Below are positions 10,009 to 22,752 of a stretch of 64,000 nucleotides of DNA, piece by piece. The position numbers were made by a program, and so were the translations under genes. The number at the start of each line of letters is the position of its first letter. Position 1 is the first letter of the stretch. This DNA comes from Capronia americana (taxonomy: Eukaryota > Ascomycota > Eurotiomycetes > Chaetothyriales > Herpotrichiellaceae), in assembly GCA_016110215.1 (NCBI GenBank), contig JADWQD010000002.1:2666001-2730000 (forward strand), given 5' to 3'. The notes under the pieces were generated by a model. The model did no database searches and was not told where the DNA came from. It worked only from the letters and a program-made list of their open reading frames with translations.

Positions 10009-11159
10009 CTTGGTTACGTGGGGAGCAAGCCTTACTCCTTTGGCAATGGGCAAGTGGTGCAGGAAGCCAACGGATGAGCGTGGTTTGACTCATGGGATAG
10101 GGGCAGAGTGTGTCGGTGCTGCGCAACGGATCCAGCCTTCGAAATCCGAACAGTAGCGAGTAGCTGTCTCGAATTTGAGATGGGATGCTTGGATGAATTT
10201 AAAGCTGAGGTCCGAGTACACGTGGCGGTTCTCCTTCTCCCTTTTACCACCAAGATGAGTTTAGCTGCCCGCGCCTATCAAGGCTTGCTATCTTGCCGAC
10301 GATGCGTTCCTGGTATCCATGTTTTTGATGAACCAAAGATAAGGAGAAGAGCGAGTGCAGCGTGGAAAAATGATAACATCAAAAGATCGTGGTACGGGTC
10401 TTGAAAGCTGAAGCACCCACCGCGCCGCAGATGAACGGGGTTCCTCTGCCAAAGAGACGCCCAACAAATGACGCGCTGCACAAGGCTCGAAGGAGGGTTT
10501 TGGCGGACGGGAGCAACCGGGTTTCTCTTTGCATTGTCCAAGTCAAGCACTAGGCTCACTCCTTCAGCGCCTCTAGCTGGGAGCCCCAGTGACCGATTGC
10601 ATGCGGAGACTGCACGAGGAGCTCCGTCGACTGTAAGGAACGACGGCCAGACGGATCATCAGCCGTGTACCCCAGATTCTCGGTGGAGGCAGCATCGCCC
10701 GGGCGAACTCTATACTTTGCACAGGTGGTGGTGGAACTGTGCTCCAGTTTAAGCCTTAGAATTATTAGTTAATGTTGCTTGGGAAATGCTTCGGTGTGCC
10801 AGCTCACCGCCCAGTCGACCCTCAGAGGGGAGAGTGCAGGGACTTTAGGGGCTGCTTTGGCTAAGCACCATCGCTCCAGGCACGGTACGGAGTATCCAGT
10901 AGAAGCGTCCCGAGCCCAGAAGCGTCCAATGCGGTGATTGGCAGAGTGCCTGTCACGTGTTAGCGCCCCAACCAGACAAGTGCAGCCGCGATAAGCTCAG
11001 CTCAACTCAACGGCAAGAAAGACTCCCAAGACTTCGTTCAGCTTTGATGTTGCGGTCCGTGGAACAATGCCCCTTGCTCCCCAGCTCATCTTGCAGCAGA
11101 ATGACATGACCGTCGGCGTCGTATCCAGCATCGTCCAGTAGCGGCCGCCCTGCCTTGTC
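10009..11159. other. Divergent intergenic region permease/TF
   Basis: 1.15 kb between two divergent starts. No coding region is supported. It contains one exact copy of the 9-mer TACGGAGTA (10886-10894) that recurs elsewhere in intergenic DNA of this window. Confidence 0.5.
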
Positions 11160-12776
11160 ATGGACGCGGTCAAGACCGAGCAGTCAACAGCGGCAGGCCA
11201 AAGCTCAGGCTCAAGTCCGCCGGCGACCGGGCCACAAGGTGCACATTTGCAACTTCCTCTGCACCTGAGGAACATGTTGAAAGCGTACTTGAGAAGCTGA
11301 CTATACCCGGCAGACTGCCCAACTTGTGTCAGAAGACGCATCCGCTGCGATAGATCACTCCCTACGTGCATCAAATGCTCGAAGAAGAGCCTAGTTTGCC
11401 CTGGCTATGGCCCTCGATTGAGATGGGCCAATGGTATAGCCGTCCGGGGGCACCTCAAAGGTCGCACCACGCCGCACATAGAGAAACCGCCGAAACCCCC
11501 CAAAGCACCCTCAAAACTCTCAAACTCCCCGAAATCCGTCAAATCCTCCGGAACAGATGACACCCCAAGAACGGGGTCCGGTGTAGACCCGCTGGAGGAG
11601 CTCTTCCCTGGTTTTCCGGATCCATCCACTCGGTCTCGTCTGCTCAGTCATTATGACCGGCAGATTGCGGGACTGATGGTGTGGATTGACTCGGAGGAGA
11701 ACGAGTATCGCCGTCTCGTCCTCCCGCTTGCGGAGCAACAGCCGGTGTTACTTTTGGCAATACTCGCCATCTCTGCTCAGCACCTTGCTGTCACGACAGG
11801 CCAGGAGACAAGCTTTCCTGCTCGAGCCCGGGATGCCGCGGTCATGATGATCTCTCAGCAGATCCAGCAAGTTACCAGCAAGCTAGCAGCTGGGTTTGAC
11901 CTGAGCAGTCAGATAGACCCAGACACCGCTGTCTGGATGCTTGCGTCAATGTTGACTTTGGCCAACTATGAAATGTCTGAGACGGAGACTGGAGCGGCGG
12001 CGGCAGACTCGCACAGACAGGCTGCCCGGACACTTGTGAATGCCCTTGCCACCACGAACCGCGAGACCAACACCTTGTTCAATTTCCTTCGAAACCAGCT
12101 CTCCATATACGATATCTTGGCGTGTACTACGATATTTGGAGCCATGAGTACTGTCGAAGTTATTCTCCCTGCACCCGATCATTCCAATCTTATCTTTTCG
12201 GAATTCTTGTCGCTCCTACACAAGGTAACCATTTGGTCACGGCAGCGGTATGGAAAAGAGTTCTCGGGAAGTTTCAGCGTCCAAGATCTACCCATCACCT
12301 CGGCGGATGCACGTGCTGGATTTGAGCAAGCGCGAGGGTCGACTCTAATGGCCGCTGGTGTCCTTGGTCTGCCCAGGGACGCCAGACGACGCGATTTCGT
12401 CCGCATCGTTGACATCTACCACCACGCTGCACTGCTCTACACCTACAGGGTCCTCTTTCGTGGGCAAGTTGAACAACCCGAGATTAACGCTTCGGCAATG
12501 ATCCTGTTCGAGAGGCTGAATCAGCTTGAAGACATACCGACAAGCATGCAAAATCTGCCATGGCCCGTGTTCATTGCAGGCACCGAATGCCATGACGATC
12601 CGGCACGGCAGGCTTTTGTAGCGAAATTGTACGAGAACATTGCTCAAGATATGGGCTTCAAGTACTATGTCGGAATCCTACATTTTTTACAAGACCTCTG
12701 GGCGAACAGGCTCACCGACTGGACCGATTTAGCCCGTCGCTACGAAGCCAACGGCAAGAAGATTGTTGCTGTTTGA
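11160..12776 (+). CDS. Zn(II)2Cys6 transcription factor (Fungal_trans_2 type)
   Basis: Two exons, 11160-11238 and 11314-12776, giving 513 aa. The intron has a GCTGAC branch site about 25 nt before the CAG acceptor. The frame after the acceptor opens directly with the zinc cluster CPTCVRRRIRC...C.KC......CPGYGPRLRW (Cys spacing 2-6-6-2-6), so the complete cluster is present at residues ~28-54. The donor GTGCAC is weak, so the first 26 residues (MDAVKTEQSTAAG...) are the least certain part. A Pro/Lys/Ser linker follows. Next is LEELFPGFPDPSTRSRLLSHYDRQIAGLMVWIDSEENEYRRLVLPLA, typical of regulators resembling arginine-metabolism and acriflavine-sensitivity factors, and then helical repeats. The target is unknown; the divergent permease and downstream M20 peptidase suggest nitrogen-source use, which is inference. 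Confidence 0.88.
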
Positions 12777-14593
12777 TGGAACGTCGTGACCGTCTATGGC
12801 GAGTCCGACCTATCGCTCTGTGCTATTGTGCCGACAGCTCTTCATGCCTCGTCCAATCCGTTCCCCACCGGATGGCTCTCAGGCATAGTCGACATTGTGG
12901 AACCGACGGGGCCTTAAAGTGTACACTACAAAAGCACCAACGCACTGCGAACTACTGTGATCCCTTGACCAACCGATCTCACGTCGAATCAGAGATCTCT
13001 TTCGACGCCCATATCGACTTACTGGCGCATTTATTGTGGTGGAACATGCAGGCAGCTCAACTTGTTTTAGTTAGTCCTCTAGCTGCCCACATGCTCCATG
13101 AACGCTGACAAAGTGGGCAGCAAAAGCGAGAACTACACCTTAGGGTCACGGCACGCCATCCCAACCGAAAACCAAGTTAAACATCAGTCGTTGGCGTCTG
13201 CCGATATCGAACTACGTCCTCCATATCCACCAACAAACAGTGCATACCTTGGGTGGCTTCTTGCAGCAACCTTAACAGCTTGTGTCCCACACCCACGACA
13301 ACCCGTGTCTGCATGGGCACGCATCATGCCGCCATGGGCTCAATAGCTGCCAAAATTGCAGACAATATTTGTTCATGCCATGGATTGAAGGATGCCCACG
13401 ACCCTAGTTAGGATCGGACGGAGAATGGCATTTCGGAAAGATGCGGTTGATACCGGTCTTGATCTATTACTGCTTCGTCGAGCTTTTAAGCCGGAATGAA
13501 TACTGCTTGACGGGAACTCACAACCTTCCTATCCTGGCCGTTGGACATGGAGCCGTCCCGCTATAACCCCTGGATAGCTCCTGGTTTCTAGACTCAATGT
13601 GTGGCAGAAAGGTTTCCGAGCGCCAGGATTGCAGATAGAAAACATGTCGACTTATGAGAGGTCAGAAAGACATACCCATTCTGCTTATCTCCGTGGAGTA
13701 CCCCGTCGACTTAGAAGGCCGCTTACCGAGAAGTTGGCTTGCCGGGCATCTTGCGGAAAAGTGCAGCGCGCACTCGACTGGTGCGACTTCTATTTCCTTG
13801 ATTTACTTTCGGGCTTAGTCTCTGGTGAGACTGGCACACGTCGTGGTACTCATTGCTGTCTTCCCGTTGGATGTTGAAGAAGCAGGCAAAGAACGCGGCG
13901 AGGATCCCACCCTGTTGTGCAACCGGTAGACAGTTTTGTTGTCTCCGACAGATTATTCCCTTGCTCCAGATCTTAATATACACATACCATGTGACGTTGA
14001 AGGGTCGGGTCCAATCATAGTGGAGAAGGTTGGATCGCGCCTAAACTCCAACAAGGCGTTCGGTAGAGAAGATAACGTCAAGAAGCTCCTCTCGCCCATG
14101 ATGGTGGCCTCCACACAAAGTGGACAGTTTGAATTGGCCGCAACGCTTGCCACCTGCTGCATTCGGCATCTGACAAGAGAGCTTTGAGGCTCGGAGAGTG
14201 AGAATCCTGAATCAGGCTGCTGGTCGAAGCTGGTCAGCCCGCTACATGTCCCTGGCCGTCGTTCTGAATCTCCAATTCGTTTTCGTTTAAGCGTTATCAA
14301 GTTCTCCACGCCCAAATAACGGAAGCGCGTCCCAACACTGTTCCAACTTGCGAGATGTGGGACGCGCAGAGGCGACAGATACATCAGTTAATAAGTCGGG
14401 CCGTCACTCCAGGAACACGGCAAGCTAAAGCATGAACAATCCCTCGAACTCCCATCTCCGGAGCAGAAATCATTCCTATTTCTTACCCCGCCCTCCGAGA
14501 CAAGTTCGATATCAGACACTCGCCGTGATCTTAGCAGAACTGGAGTATTAATATCTTAGCTGTCCCTCCAGGAACCCAGACCATCCCCTCAGG
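12777..14593. other. Intergenic, nothing recognised
   Basis: 1.8 kb with only short unrelated ORFs on both strands. I see no domain, repeat or RNA. The true 5' exon(s) of the M20 peptidase might lie at its right end. Confidence 0.4.
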
Positions 14594-16490
14594 ATGGTGC
14601 TCAACAGGGTTTTCAACCAGCCTCCTGTTATGCATCCCAGGGTACGGCAGGATATCACCGACAAAAATGTCGCCGGGCTCTTTCAGACCAGCGCCTTTCA
14701 AGACCTCGTTGCCAACAGACTTGCCAAGTCTGTCAAGATCCCCACGATAACCTATGATGGCATGGGGCACGTTGGAGAGGACCCCCGCTGGGACGTTTTC
14801 TACGAGTTCTCAGCGTTTCTGAAGAAGAGCTTCGCAAGAGTGTAGGCATTTACTCTCCCAGAGCGTGTCATTGCTGACCGGTTGTGCAAAGTTACGAGGC
14901 CGTTACAGTGGAGACGATCAACCAACACGGCTTGTTGTACACATGGCAGGGCGCACAGGAGGACATGAAACCTCTCTTGTTCATGGCCCATTCTGATGTG
15001 TGTTAGACTGTCCCGAGCCCATGTGGGCCAGGCCTAACTTATTTCCAGGTTGTTCCTGCCGGTGAGTCGACAACCGAAGCTTGGACATATCCTCCCTTTT
15101 CAGGTTACTACGATGGTGAATACATCTGGGGTCGAGGCTCCGAGGACGACAAGTCGAACTTGATTGCGATGTTGTCCGCCATCGATTGCTTGCTTGCCTG
15201 CAACTTCACCCCCAACCGGACTATTATCATCGCGGTCGGTTTCGACGAAGAGGGTGGAGCGGAACAGAGCTATGGCGCCAGATGTCTTGCAGAGACCCTG
15301 CTGGATAGATACGGGAAGAATGGTATCGAGATGATTGTAAGTCATGGCCAACAGCGTTGCCACCTAGTGCTGACGGACACCTAGTTCGACGAGGGCATCG
15401 CTGGCATCGAGAATCGATTTGGCACCGACTTCGCACTGCCCGCGACCGCCGAAAAGGGCTACATTGACGTGACCGTGACTGTCAGTGTTCCGGGAGGCCA
15501 CTCCTCGACGCCACCCGACCATACAGCGAGTGCGTGCTCCCCGTATCCCTGAATGGGAAATGAATTACTGACCTCGGGATAGTCGGATTTTTGGCGCAGA
15601 TCGTTCGACTCATCGAAGACCATCCCTTCAACTCGCAGCTTATCCGGAACAATCCAACGCTGACGTACCTTCGACAGGCGGCACTCTATTCGAAGACGAT
15701 GCCTGAAGAGCTGCGGCAAGCTGTTTTAGGTTCTCAAAGCCCCAAGAAGCTTCTGGACTATATGAACAGCGATCGTGAAAGGCGGGCTATGATTAGAACC
15801 TCGACTGCTGTTGACGTTATCCAAGGTGGAGACAAGGGTAAGCCCACGACCACGACCAAAGCAGTCGCGCCGCAAGCAATCTGCTAATGCGGTTCGTCAG
15901 TCAACTCGCTCCCCGAGAACGCTAGCATCCTGGTCAATCACCGCATTGCGATCCAAGATTCAGTCACGGCGGTTAAGGATCATTATGTCCACCTCCTCAG
16001 CCCTTGGGCGAAGGAACACAGCTTCAAACTCCACGCTTTCGGCACGGAGAGTCCACACGAAAACGCGAAAACGACTGTCCTCAGCAACACTTCGGACTCC
16101 GGTGATCTCACGCTGACAGCTCATTACGAGCTAGAGTCCTCGCCAGTTTCGAGTGCCGAAGATCCAAGATTCGCGTTGCTTGCCGGAACCATCAAAGGCG
16201 TCTTCGGAGACGAGGTTGTGGTTGCTCCAGAAATGCTAACAGGTGATTGATGTCGTAGATGTCAAAAAGTGCAGATGCTAACGTCGCCAGGCAACACCGA
16301 CACACGATATTATTGGGACCTGTCGCAGCAGATATACCGGATGTCGCCGTGGCGGGCCAGTCACGACCCTCGCGGGACTCGCATGCATACGGTCGACGAG
16401 CGGATGCCGATCAAAGGTCTCATGGAAATGGTCCACTTCTACCACGAATTCATCCGCGTAGTTGACGAAGTGCGGATAGAAGAGGCTTGA
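14594..16490 (+). CDS. M20 metallopeptidase, vacuolar carboxypeptidase S-like
   Basis: Zinc exopeptidase resembling yeast Cps1, which releases C-terminal residues from small peptides in the vacuole. Seven exons fit: 14594-14841, 14892-14997, 15049-15336, 15385-15529, 15583-15837, 15901-16242 and 16291-16490, all in phase, about 527 aa. Diagnostic segments are KSVKIPT near the start, LLFMAHSDVVPAG (first zinc His), IWGRGSEDDKSN (bridging Asp), VGFDEEGG (catalytic Glu pair), VPGGHSSTPPDHTA (dimer-domain His), and TGNTDTRYYW near the end. The usual N-terminal membrane anchor of Cps1 is not visible in frame upstream of 14594. So either a 5' exon was missed, or this copy lacks the anchor and would be cytosolic. 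It lies downstream of the zinc-cluster gene in the same direction. Confidence 0.87.
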
Positions 16491-18725
16491 TCCGGAACAC
16501 CAGCAAAACCGCAGAGACTGCAACGCATCTTTGCCACAAGATTCTCCCTTCGACTAAGCCCAAGGTTGCCAGCCACCTGTCACGCTCGACATTGTGCGGC
16601 ATCGGTTAGACGAGGCCATTAGTCCAGATGCGCCCGCCTGAAGGTTACCATGGTCGAGCGACGAGCACGAAATGAAGCCTGCCAACCTAGGTTCTGTATC
16701 CAACCGATAGACCTTGACCTACAGTCACAACATGTCGGGCTTGATAGTCACCGGGCTCAACAACGCTCCCAAACCAGAGAACTTCACGAATATCCGATCT
16801 GGACACGTGATAATAACGCAGGAAGGACCGCTCGTCGACGGAGTATAGCCCGAAGGATGTCCACGAAATCGTACGAGCAATCTTCGGCTCCCGATCGACC
16901 GTGTTGAGCACAGAATTGCTCCAGGGTAGTCAGTCCGACACTGCTTCCAAGCATGACGTCGGTGAAATAATAAAACCAGCCCAGTCATGCGATTCTCACT
17001 CCTTCCATGCCACTTGGGTTCGCTGGTCAGTACCGGCCGATAGCTTGGTCCACTTGGAGGCCTGGAATTGTCGGAGAGATGCCACGGCAACGAGATATCA
17101 TCCAGATCCTAGACAGCTTGTCAGAAGGGAAGAGAAGCCGTTACGGTCAAAGCTCTCAAGAGAATCTAACAAGTTAGGGTAGCCTAGAGGGCAAGAATTT
17201 TCCGCCTCTCCTTCCCTTATTTCCGTCAGTTATAGTCCATGTTATACATTCCACTCGAGGCTACCTAGGTAGGTACCTACTCGGGAGTACGTAGGCAGTT
17301 AATGGTCGATATCCCGGTTCGTCATACAGTATTCGGCGGCCAAACCTCCCCAACGTCACGGAGCGCCAAATGCTCAGAAATGGACCATATGATAGTCTTG
17401 TCATGAGACCACGATGCCAATACAGTATGATGATATATCGATCTAGGCAGGCTTTCGCGAAGGTCAGATGTCCAGCGTCCGGATAGGTACACGTATATTT
17501 CGAGCGTCATGGTGCCCAGCTGGATCCGAAAGGGACATATTACAGTGTGTATGTATGTGTTGTATTTCGTGCTTTGGTCGTGCTCTTACCTACCAGGTGC
17601 TGTAGATGTGGCTGGAATGGATAAGCCCTGCGTGGTCTTGCTTGTAGCGGTGGACACGCTCGACAGGGCAAACAGGGTTAAGTGATGAGATGCGTAGGCG
17701 AGATACAAGCGACAACGACACAAATTCATATAGGATACTGTACTTAGTAGTACATACCCACATACCTTTAGCCAGAACATGTTCCCTTAATTACAGTACA
17801 TACGTAGGCATCAATCAATGTCCTAGCGTTCCGGATTATGCAGATCCGATCCGTGATTGAGATCCAAATCACCTTGAATGGCGAAGAAAGTCTCAGCGTC
17901 GCATTGTCTAGAAGAGGATAAAGGTCACTCAGCAAAAGGCGGAGATGGTCTTTCCTTCTAGAATCCGGGGCAGAAACGTCGCATTCTATTCCTATCCTGA
18001 CCTTATTAGCGGGCTGGGAAGACAGTACGAATACGCCGCCGCGGAAACTCGGACTTGGGCTTCGCGCTTCTTTCTACCAGTACTACTCGCCCCAGTCGAT
18101 GATGAGGTGGGCGGACGTGCACGCTTTGTAACCCAGCATTTAACCCAGCATTCACTCAATAGACGATTCGCATTCACTCAAGGACGATTCACATTCACTC
18201 AAGGACGATTCGCATTCACTCAATGAACGATTCGGTGGGTGGCTTGTCCGATTAGACCATGCGAATCATATTCATGTATGTCGCTCAAGTCATAAGGGTG
18301 CAGATTCTAGAGCTGGAACCTTGATGGCGACATGCAGAGTGTGCCCTTTATGGAGCCGCTCCAGGCACTACCGCCCAATTACAGGGGGTCTTGCAGCGTC
18401 GCATTCCTTACGAGTACCCAAAATGCAACACACTTTGTACAGCAAGCGCTCGTCATGGAACGGGAACGGGATAATGGGTCGAATCAGCCCCCCCGGATTC
18501 CCCAGACCTCGCATATAAGTGCGCGCCTTGCTGCCTACAACACCCCCTTCAAAGCTTGTCGTTGCTTAAAAGAGCGCCCTGGGCCTTGTTCAGAAGGCCG
18601 ACTTTGACTTTGGAGGAACATAGTACAATTTTCGCACCGTGTGCCGTCCGCGCTTTTACCACTCCAGCTCCAGCTCCTTTTATCGGCTACATCAGTACCT
18701 CCTGCGCCTCCAATCCAACATAGCT
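16491..18725. other. Gene-poor intergenic region
   Basis: 2.2 kb without a supported gene. It holds a TAGGTACCTA-type palindromic stretch at 17261-17280 and a four-copy tandem repeat at 18149-18234 (listed separately). Confidence 0.5.
18149..18234. repeat. Tandem repeat, 21/22-bp unit, four copies
   Basis: Four head-to-tail copies of CATTCACTCAAggACGATTCg: 18149-18170, 18171-18191, 18192-18212 and 18213-18234. The two inner copies are 21 bp and differ by one base. The two outer copies are 22 bp with a changed centre (AATAGACG, AATGAACG). It lies about 500 bp upstream of the small membrane-protein gene. Confidence 0.85.
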
Positions 18726-19019
18726 ATGGTGAACAACGCTATTGTCGTCCCCGTGGCGGTGCTTGCATCCATATGCGTGGCCATGTTCGTGTTCGTCTGG
18801 TGGTGGTTTCCTAGGCACTACAGAAAAGGTGTCGCCGACGACATGAATATGATGGACAGGGAACGGGCCGGGAGGGAGGCCACCCACGCGAGATTGGAGG
18901 GGGGAGGAACTGATGCAGAGAACGTGGAGCCGCCTCGGCCGAAGACGTTGGAAGAACATATCGCGATTGCCAGAGCCAATATACGACGAGGTCACAACCC
19001 TGCAGCAATGCCGTATTGA
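18726..19019 (+). CDS. Small single-TM hypothetical protein
   Basis: 97 aa, single exon, family not recognised. Residues ~4-27 (NAIVVPVAVLASICVAMFVFVWWW) form one strong transmembrane segment or uncleaved signal anchor, ended by FPRHYRK. The rest is hydrophilic, charged and Pro/Glu-rich with a predicted amphipathic stretch (TLEEHIAIARANIRRGHN). I prefer the ATG at 18726, since the frame continues upstream without a better start. The amino acid pattern is coherent (membrane segment, positive stop-transfer, helical tail), which supports a real gene, but there is no homology argument. It could still be a chance ORF. Confidence 0.5.
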   Translation: MVNNAIVVPVAVLASICVAMFVFVWWWFPRHYRKGVADDMNMMDRERAGREATHARLEGGGTDAENVEPPRPKTLEEHIAIARANIRRGHNPAAMPY

Positions 19020-19798
19020 AGTACCCACAACCCAGCAGCAGCAACGCCGCGTTGAAGTATATCTGGAATGGACGGGTCTCGTCTCGTGTCGTCTCGGCCA
19101 GTACTGCAAGATGCCCTCCTCGATTCAACTCCAATGCCGAGTACTCCGTACTGCTACCCACAATGCGCAGCGAGATCAGCACTGTGTTGGGCTTGCAGCA
19201 CCCAGACCAGCAATGTCCTTGCCTACCGCACCAAGATCAACACTGTACTCAGCCTGCAACACCATGAGAGTCAACTTCGGCCGAGACCCGCTTGTTTGGG
19301 AGTGGTTGTCAAGATGTCATTGCCGCGGATTGACCTTTCACACATCGACGCCGCGGGCACAATAGTATCGTTTGGTAGCCGCAAGGAAAGTGACAGCCAA
19401 GGAAGGATGGAACCGATGCATCTGTGGCGGCGCAAAGTTCTATGCCAGAATTCCTCGTTGTCTCCAAACTCCAAACTCGCACATGAGAAATAGTTTCGCT
19501 CTGTAAAATAATGGAATCAACTTGCGCTGTGAAGGAAAAGTGACTTTGACCCAAGACGTTCGTGTCAAGCATTCGGCCGCCAAGGAAATCCTGGTGGAAA
19601 AAGTTCAGGTACGCCGAACTGCGACTTTGCGCCTGCGACTGGCGCTGCAACTGGGCATCCACGCCAGGACCACGCAAATCGGGCTTCTACTTCTTGCCAT
19701 CCAGCTCGTTGACCTATTCTAGAGTCAGGCAGTGGTGTATTCTCTCAGCGTGTAAGAGCGACGCCGAATCAGAGCTTGCACCTTGCCTCGCCGCAACC
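19020..19798. other. Intergenic, upstream of U2AF65
   Basis: 780 bp with no supported gene. It contains TACTCCGTA at 19142-19150 and two imperfect copies of an AACACTGT..T...CTGCA.CACC-type stretch near 19175-19265. Confidence 0.4.
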
Positions 19799-21763
19799 AT
19801 GAACGGGGACAACTATTCCTCCAGAGGTAACGAGCCTGATCTAGATACTGTGACTTCCCAACTGACATTTGGCAGACACAGGGCGCTCTCGGGAGCACCA
19901 CGTATGTATCCAGGCCTTTGCTCCACGCGTGACATCTCACTGACTCGTCATCTAGGGTTCAAGATACGACCGAGACGACCGCAGAGACCGCGACCGAGAC
20001 AGGAACCGGGAGCGAGGCGAGCGCAGACGATCGAGGTCGCCTCACCACAGATCAAACAGACGCGAGCACGAAGACTCGTACGCCTCCAGTCGGGACTATC
20101 GGGCGCGCGAAAGAGAAGACAGATACGGCTCGAGGCGAGATGATCGCGAGTGGGACCGAGACAGAGGCCCGAGGCGTCGCGACGATGACCGTCCGCCGCG
20201 CAGAGACCGTGACCTATTTGATGACCGAAGAGGTGGAGGCGCCGGGCCAGGAGCAGGCGGTGGCCGTGACCGTGACCGTGACCGAACTGGACGAGAAGAA
20301 CGCGACGAATTCGCCGCGCAAGCACGCGGCCAGAAGAACAGCCCCCCTCCCAAGAAACGAGAACCTACGCCCGATCTGACCGATGTCGTCCCGGTCACGG
20401 AGCGCAAGAGGAGGTTGACACAGTGGGACATCAAGCCCCCGGGTTACGAAAATGTCACGGCAGAACAGGCCAAGATGTCGGGCATGTTTCCCTTGCCAGG
20501 CGCTCCTCGCCAGCAACAGATGGATCCCAGCCGGCTACAGGCATTCATGAACCAGCCCTCAGGCGGCGCCACTTCGACCGCATTGAAACCCTCGAACTCG
20601 CGCCAGGCGAAGCGGCTGTTCGTCTCCAATCTGCCCACCTCCGTCACCGAGGAGAGCCTGATGAGTTTTTTCAACCTGCAGCTCAATGGGCTCAACGTTG
20701 TCAAGACCGTCGATCCCTGCGTACAAGCGAACATTGCGGAAGATCACAGCTTTGCCTTGGTCGAGTTCAGGAGTCCTTCTGATGCGACCACTGCATTGGC
20801 CATGGATGGCATCACCATGGAAGAGCATCATGCCGAAATGAATGGCAATGGAGATGCGAATCCGAAGGGACTGGGAATCAAGAGACCAAAGGATTACATT
20901 GTTCCTTCTGCCGACGATGATGCATACACCGATGGCGAGTTGTCGACTGAAGTCCCTGACACCGCGAACAAGCTGGCTGTCACGAATCTACCGCCCTTCC
21001 TGACCGATGATCAAGTCCTGGAACTGTTGAAGGCGTTCGGCGAGCTTAGAGCGTTCGTGCTGGTGCGCGATAACGACGCGCAAGAGTCGAGAGTAAGTCC
21101 TTCCATCACAGGCCGAACGCTAAGAAAAGTTAACATGTATGCAGGGAATCGCGTTCTGCGAATACACCGACCCCGCTGTGACTGCCGTTGCGATCGAGGG
21201 GCTCAATGGCATGGATCTGGCCGGTAACGCCATCAAAGTCACCCACGCAAGTATCGGGTTCACACAAGCCGCCGGGCTCGAGATGGGCGTCAATGCCATG
21301 TCCATGTTCGCTGGCACTACGTCCGACAACATGGAAGATGGTCGTGTATTGCAACTGCTCAACATGGTCACCCCTGAGGAACTGATTGACAACGATGACT
21401 ATGAAGGTATGTCAGGTCTTTCGCTTGTACTTGTCCCCCACTGACCAAGACGGCTACAGAAATCTGCGAGGATGTGCAAGAAGAATGCCAAAAGTACGGC
21501 ACCATCGTCGCTATGAAGATCCCCCGTCCTTCCATGGGCAGCCGGCAGTCAGCAGGCGTGGGTAAGATCTTCATCAAGTACGAGACGGCCGAGTCGGCGA
21601 AAAAAGCGTTGCAGGCGTTGGCTGGTCGCAAATTCGCCGACCGCACTGTTGTTACTACATATTTTGACGAGGTATGTACTCCGCTGCCGATTTGGGATCG
21701 TTCGTGATGAAGAAGAGAGCTGACGTATTGACCTAGGCGAGCTTCGATGTGAATGCCTGGTGA
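19799..21763 (+). CDS. Splicing factor U2AF large subunit (U2AF65)
   Basis: Binds the polypyrimidine tract at 3' splice sites and recruits U2 snRNP. Six exons: 19799-19826, 19876-19901, 19956-21092, 21145-21406, 21460-21671 and 21737-21763, giving about 560 aa. The N-terminus is a long Arg/Asp/Ser tract (an RS-like, RD-rich domain, residues ~10-105). Then come the U2AF35-contact region (TERKRRLTQWDIKPPGYENV), RRM1 (AKRLFVSNLPTSVTEESL), RRM2 (NKLAVTNLPPFLTDDQVLELL) and the C-terminal UHM (RVLQLLNMVTPEEL...EEICEDVQEECQKYG). The last nine-codon exon encodes the ASFDVNAW end typical of fungal U2AF65, which fixes the final intron. The two tiny 5' exons are supported by phase and splice sites. Confidence 0.95.
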
Positions 21764-22593
21764 GCACCTCAGATGTCTGCGAGGTATAAAATGCGGGCTT
21801 CTTCGCCGTGCCCAGTAACCCCTTCTTGGGGGGATGCGCCTTCCCTGCGAGAAAAAGCAACTCCCTGGCTTCGGCAGCCCTTATGGGACAGGTTGAAAGG
21901 GATGCGACGGGGTGTGAAGGTGTGAAGGTCATGGCACACCGCCTCGGTATCATCGCCGCCTATACATGCGCCCACGAGGACTTTGGCTTTCCAGCAACGT
22001 ACTGATTGCACGCGGCTTCTCATGCAACCCCGGACCCAATGCTACCGTTGCACCACTAAAGAGGAGAGACTTGCCTGAAACCACAGACCACATCTGCCCC
22101 GAACATCGACTTTGGGGGATGGAGAGAGAGGCACAGGGAGGGTGGCAGGGAGAAGAGATTTGCCGGCCTCATTGCGCCGCGAGCGTTTCGCTCAAGTGTA
22201 TTTCTAGGCAGGAATAAAAAAATCTTTGGATTGTGCGCACACAAACACACTTACCTCGTACTCGTATGTAATTACATCGATGCGCGCGCTTCGAGTCGTC
22301 CACGGAGCTTCTACCATGGAGGAACCCTTTCCTCCCTTCCCCAGGGTTGTAAGGGAGGCCGTCATGGTCAGTATGGTCGGTCCAATGGAATGCAATCCGA
22401 TACAATGTTGAAGATGGGACAAAAAGTGCATGAGTACGTTGGTTGGAAGTCTTTTCTGAAGCTGATGTTGCAGTCGAAGTTGAGATTGTACGTGAAGTCG
22501 ACTCGATTTCAGGAAGGTCGTTGTATTTTCTTTTTCTGATCTCATTTTTCATTGCTACTGTCTCCCTCCCCCTCCCTCCATCCACCCCTATTC

Positions 22594-22613
22594 CTCTCTC
22601 TCGGGAGAGAGAG
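22594..22613. repeat. CT/GA palindrome
   Basis: CCTCTCTCTCGGGAGAGAGAG forms a near-perfect hairpin in the convergent 3' region. It is preceded by a C/T-rich tract and followed by an alternating GCGCGCGC run. Confidence 0.6.
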
Positions 22614-22752
22614 CGCGCGCGTGCTTCTCTAGTCATGTAACTCAACTCAAAGGAGGGGGAAAAGGTTGAAGTATAAACAACTCGAGCGCGCCTTTCGTAG
22701 GTTCTCTATCTGAATCTCCTGCGGGCGCATGTCTTCCGCATTGCCCGCCCGT

